From: Minisyncoccota bacterium | Lineage (GTDB): Bacteria > Patescibacteriota > Minisyncoccia > Phycocordibacterales > JACZSL01 | Direction of reading: 5' to 3' | DNA: 21,361 bases | Assembly: GCA_028280145.1 (NCBI GenBank) | Contig: JANQMM010000039.1 | Coordinates: 1 to 21,361, forward strand | Shown: one piece after another, positions 18,984-21,361 of the stretch | Numbering within the stretch: the first letter of the stretch is position 1 | Layout: the number at the start of each line of letters is the position of its first letter | The notes under the pieces: model-generated | What the model saw: only the letters and a program-made list of their open reading frames with translations | The model's database searches: none | Told to the model about the DNA's origin: nothing | Made by a program: the position numbers and the translations under genes

Positions 18984-20222
18984 ATGAACTACAAAAGGCG
19001 AAACAACTCAGAACCGCTTGTACTGCTTGGGTTTGCTCTGTCGGGAATGTTTGGCCTGTATTTATTCATAGACGGCCTGCTTTCTTCAAGTGGTGCGAGT
19101 AACACCATATCCAATTCTGTTGACAGTCTAAACACAGTAGGAAATGTTGTTTCAGCTTTGGAAAATGAAACAGATAGTGCAAGTGATACAGGGACAACCA
19201 CTTCTACATCTACGGAGGAAGTCGTTTCTGTGGACAGCGATCCTGAAGTTTCTGAACCACTCCCAGAAGATGAGCTTGTTGTTCTTGAAGTCAGTGACGA
19301 GAGCGAAGACGTACAAAATGAAGAAGATCAAAGTGTACAACCAGCTATCAAGGAGGAAGAGGAGGAGATAAATGAAGAGAGTAATGAGATAAGCACATCA
19401 ACAGACCCTGCGCCGCCCGCAGTAGAAGTTTCGGAGGAAATTGAATCAAAGTTAATTGAAGGGGCGCAAGAAATACATTTTCAAGCGACGGCAAATGACA
19501 TAAGCAAAAGTGTACGAGCCACTTTGATCTGGAATGTCACAGATGAGACGAGTGAGTGTAGAGGAAATTGGACGGGAGAAGTGGTAGCACACACAGACAG
19601 ACAGGAAATTTACTTCAATAAGCCGGGACTCTACGAGTTTGCTCTTTTCTGTAAGAAGGGAAGCGCGGAGACCCTAAAGACTGTCAATGTCTTGGTAAGA
19701 GATAGTGCCGAGAAAGATTATGCTCCTGACGGCTTGGCATACTACTTCGTTGATAGCGAAACACGGAAAATCATTCACGAAGGTGCGCAGGGGGTGCCAA
19801 GATATATTGCTGAAAAAGTTCATTTTGATGATGAGCAAGGCACAACAGTTACGTGGCGGCTGAAGAACGACTCCAAAGTACATTCCGGAATAGTCAAAGT
19901 AGTACTTAGGGTTCATTTTGATGTACTAAACTCTGAGGCTTATGAGCGATTTTTGGAAGTACTTGAAGAAGGTGAACGGCTTGGAGAACTACAAGAGAGA
20001 GATTTGGAGTATGTAGGCTATATGGAGAAGCCATCTGGAGGAAAGACTCTCGTATTCGAACACACCGCTTTTACAAAAGCCATCCCCCCAAGAGAGCTTT
20101 CAGAAGAATTTGAATTCAATTTTGGCTCGTGGGCTACGTCAACAGACGTTGGCATACACAAGGGAGAAATGGCCTGGTTCAAGGTGCACGCAAGTGGCGG
20201 CAAGGTGTTTGTAAATGATTAA
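18984..20222 (+). CDS. Membrane-anchored surface protein with acidic linker and Ig-like domain
   Basis: 412 residues. Basic N-terminus and one hydrophobic anchor (11-33). A long disordered Ser/Thr/Glu/Asp linker follows (34-165, with runs of Glu). Residues 167-242 (ATLIWNVTDETSECRGNW, then GLYEFALFCKKGSAETLKTV) have the strand pattern and Cys pair of the bacterial Ig-like domains common in surface proteins: a W-x-x-x strand, a Cys before a GxW turn, and a second Cys in a Y-x-x-x-C strand. A further beta-rich domain (250-412) has no recognised family and ends SGGKVFVND. It probably projects from the cell surface and binds other cells or matrix. Single-gene unit, divergent from the DedA-like gene and convergent with the phosphatase-like gene. 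Confidence 0.78.
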   Translation: MNYKRRNNSEPLVLLGFALSGMFGLYLFIDGLLSSSGASNTISNSVDSLNTVGNVVSALENETDSASDTGTTTSTSTEEVVSVDSDPEVSEPLPEDELVVLEVSDESEDVQNEEDQSVQPAIKEEEEEINEESNEISTSTDPAPPAVEVSEEIESKLIEGAQEIHFQATANDISKSVRATLIWNVTDETSECRGNWTGEVVAHTDRQEIYFNKPGLYEFALFCKKGSAETLKTVNVLVRDSAEKDYAPDGLAYYFVDSETRKIIHEGAQGVPRYIAEKVHFDDEQGTTVTWRLKNDSKVHSGIVKVVLRVHFDVLNSEAYERFLEVLEEGERLGELQERDLEYVGYMEKPSGGKTLVFEHTAFTKAIPPRELSEEFEFNFGSWATSTDVGIHKGEMAWFKVHASGGKVFVND

Positions 20223-20270
20223 TGAATAGAAATTTTGTCCAGTTCTATGTGGGACGGGTATGGAACGATC

Positions 20271-21032
20271 CTAATCTAGGACACTCAGTAGCTGTGAGTG
20301 AAGATTCCCGTTTGAAAGCAGTATGTTGTTCTTCGTTACATCGAATTCCTCCCCTTTCCAATCAGTAACCTTGCCGCCGGCCTCTGTAACGAGGAGATAA
20401 TGACAATAATCCCATGGAGATGACCCTGAAGAGACAAAGGCGCCATATTTGCCGGAAGAGATGCCGGATATCTCATCATGCGAACATTTTTGATTCCCAA
20501 TGTTGTGTGTAACTTCTCCAAATCTTGCTTTTAACTTTTCTTCAAGATGCATATCCGGCCAGGTCCTCAGATTAATAGTTGCTTTTTCAATTCCTTCATC
20601 ACTTACTTTCACTCGTTTGTTATTAAGGAAAGCTCCTTCGTTCTTCACTGCATGAAATAGCTCGTTTGTTATTGGGTTGTAGGTAAGGGAAAGCACCACT
20701 TTGTTATGCTCTGCAAGTGCTATCCCTGTATGAAATAGTGGCACTCCTTTTACAAAATTACTTGTCCCGTCTATTGGGTCAATAAGGAAGATATATTCAG
20801 AAGCTTTCTCAATTAAGGGAGATTCCTCGCTCATTATTGAGCAGTCCGGGTAATTCTTCCGGAGATGGTTTACGATCAACGAATCAACTTCCAGATCGAA
20901 TTTGGTAAGTATGTCCCCAAGGCCTTCCTTGGAACGCTCACCCTTATCTTTTTCTGCGTATCCTTTTCGCACTATCTCACCGGATTTTTGTATGAGCTTA
21001 AGCAAATCCTCTTTTGTTTTTTGCACATTCAT
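20271..21032 (-). CDS. Inositol monophosphatase family protein
   Basis: 253 residues, a standard length. Metal- and substrate-binding motifs are complete: GDILTKFDLEVD (39-50), IMSEES (66-71, E69/E70), LIDPIDGTSNF (83-93, D85, D88, T90) and SPWDYCHYLLVTEAGG (205-220, D208). It hydrolyses a sugar or nucleotide phosphomonoester with Mg2+. In bacteria, relatives act on inositol phosphate, fructose-1,6-bisphosphate, PAP (CysQ) or histidinol phosphate. I see nothing that decides the substrate, and no pathway gene is adjacent. Start ATG 21032 has TGATATACT 6 nt upstream. The stop is 48 bp from the convergent surface-protein gene, with no clear terminator between. Confidence 0.92.
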   Translation of the reverse strand: MNVQKTKEDLLKLIQKSGEIVRKGYAEKDKGERSKEGLGDILTKFDLEVDSLIVNHLRKNYPDCSIMSEESPLIEKASEYIFLIDPIDGTSNFVKGVPLFHTGIALAEHNKVVLSLTYNPITNELFHAVKNEGAFLNNKRVKVSDEGIEKATINLRTWPDMHLEEKLKARFGEVTHNIGNQKCSHDEISGISSGKYGAFVSSGSSPWDYCHYLLVTEAGGKVTDWKGEEFDVTKNNILLSNGNLHSQLLSVLD

Positions 21033-21038
21033 GCGTCA

Positions 21039-21047
21039 AGTATATCA
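21039..21047 (-). promoter_or_regulatory. Extended -10 (TGA-TATACT) 6 nt before the phosphatase-like ATG
   Basis: Minus strand TGATATACT, then TGACGC, then ATG 21032. Predicted leaderless. Confidence 0.6.
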
Positions 21048-21104
21048 AACAAAAAATCTCTCTTTCTTTCAGAAAGACAACTTTTTCACTTTGCGGGCTA
21101 CCTC

Positions 21105-21131
21105 GGGCTAGAACCGTGGTCGGTCAAGCCC
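21105..21131. repeat. Compound hairpin in the last intergenic region
   Basis: Outer stem GGGCT / AGCCC (21105-21109 with 21127-21131) encloses an inner ACCG / CGGT stem with a 4-nt loop. Nearby are a 5-bp hairpin CGCAC-CTA-GTGCG (21171-21183) and a tandem 9-mer AAAGTGACA (21191-21199, 21200-21208). No gene is seen in 21048-21250. It could be a structured RNA or 3' UTR of the gene at 21251, or chance. Confidence 0.35.
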
Positions 21132-21229
21132 AGTAAGGTTGTTTTCAATAAATTCACCATTCTATTTTAACGCACCTAGTGCGCTTTGAAAAAGTGACAA
21201 AAGTGACACAAAACCAAGTGTAACGAAAT

Positions 21230-21249
21230 AGTTACAAGACTATGTAACT
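21230..21249 (-). terminator. Hairpin directly after the partial gene's stop codon
   Basis: Stem AGTTACA / TGTAACT (21230-21236 with 21243-21249), 6-nt loop, one base after the TAA at 21251. The following minus-strand sequence ATTTCGTTAC is a poor T tract, so this is a weak terminator candidate. Confidence 0.35.
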
Positions 21250-21250
21250 T

Positions 21251-21361
21251 TTACCTTTTCCAAACACCAAGACTCCTTAGCAGTAAACCAACGAGCGGAT
21301 ATGATACGGCCGCTGCAATTATTGAGAATAATGTTTTTGTTATAAGGTCAACGCCAAAATA
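21251..21361 (-). CDS. C-terminus of a membrane protein (cut by the window edge)
   Basis: 36 codons are visible before TAA (21253-21251), frame fixed by the stop. The sequence reads YFGVDLITKTLFSIIAA, then AVSYPLVGLLLRSLGVWKR. That is a transmembrane helix flanked by charged ends and a basic C-terminal tail, as at the end of a multi-pass transporter or similar protein. It is too short for a family call, and the rest lies outside the window. It runs in the same direction as the phosphatase-like gene, 218 bp upstream of it. Confidence 0.5.
   Translation of the reverse strand, partial: YFGVDLITKTLFSIIAAAVSYPLVGLLLRSLGVWKR

Noticed and set aside
1..21361. Recoded TGA (code 25) as in Absconditabacteria/Gracilibacteria
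   Set aside because: polA, the transglycosylase-like gene and galM end at TGA at the expected protein ends, and no gene needs TGA read-through.
1..21361. CRISPR array, insertion sequence or prophage
   Set aside because: No regularly spaced repeats, no transposase, integrase or phage structural genes were seen; the only hints of mobility are the tRNA-proximal repeats.

Overview
The window looks like a chromosomal segment of a Patescibacteria (Candidate Phyla Radiation) bacterium, most likely of the Parcubacteria/Paceibacteria type. That assignment is inferred from protein character, not from a database search. The supporting features are compact genes with very short spacers, a PolA without a recognisable 3'-5' exonuclease, a short HolA-like protein, a MurE-like ligase lacking the usual N-terminal domain, many single-anchor surface proteins (cohesin/dockerin, lamin-tail-like, Ig-like, Thr/Glu-rich), DUF5667-like and ClbS/DfsB-like proteins, and tRNAs without encoded CCA. 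TGA is used as stop (polA, the transglycosylase-like gene, galM), so the genetic code is the standard bacterial one.

Layout. 1-3860 (+): polA, holA-like and a membrane-anchored lytic-transglycosylase-like gene, ending convergently against a cohesin/dockerin surface protein (3852-4616, -). 4701-5360: an orphan unknown gene (-) with its own promoter, strong Shine-Dalgarno and terminator. 5361-5731: a gene-free stretch with a perfect 34-bp palindrome, a partial copy of a tRNA 3' end and tRNA-Lys(TTT). 5830-6737: a DoxX-like gene (-) and a SpoU/TrmH methyltransferase (+) diverging from a 23-bp spacer. 6750-9599 (-): operon ruvA, murE-like, lamin-tail-like protein. 9776-10039 (+): rpsT with terminator. 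10064-10906 (-): a two-TM protein, tRNA-Arg(GCG) and a 71-residue unknown protein. 11033-13043 (-): ECF sigma factor, membrane DUF5667-like putative anti-sigma and a secreted Thr/Glu-rich protein. 13116-14587 (-): pyrB and a ClbS/DfsB-like gene. 14740-14991 (-): a mini YdeI/OmdA-like gene. 15050-15576 (+): a second orphan unknown gene with promoter, SD and terminator. 15649-18817 (-): galM-like, a TraB/Tiki-like protein with two twin-arginine motifs, and a DedA-like protein. 18984-20222 (+): Ig-like surface protein. 20271-21032 (-): inositol-monophosphatase-like gene. 21251-21361 (-): C-terminus of a membrane protein that continues beyond the window.

The strongest window-wide signal is a promoter architecture. 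Nine genes at the head of a transcription unit have a -10 hexamer exactly 6 nt before the ATG, and eight of these carry an upstream TGn. Three more have it at 7-8 nt. This places the transcription start on or next to the start codon, so most mRNAs here are predicted to be leaderless. The two orphan unknown genes instead have leaders with Shine-Dalgarno sequences and strong terminators, so two initiation modes coexist. The other candidates for a little-described system are the sigma/DUF5667/secreted-protein module and the double twin-arginine TraB-like protein.
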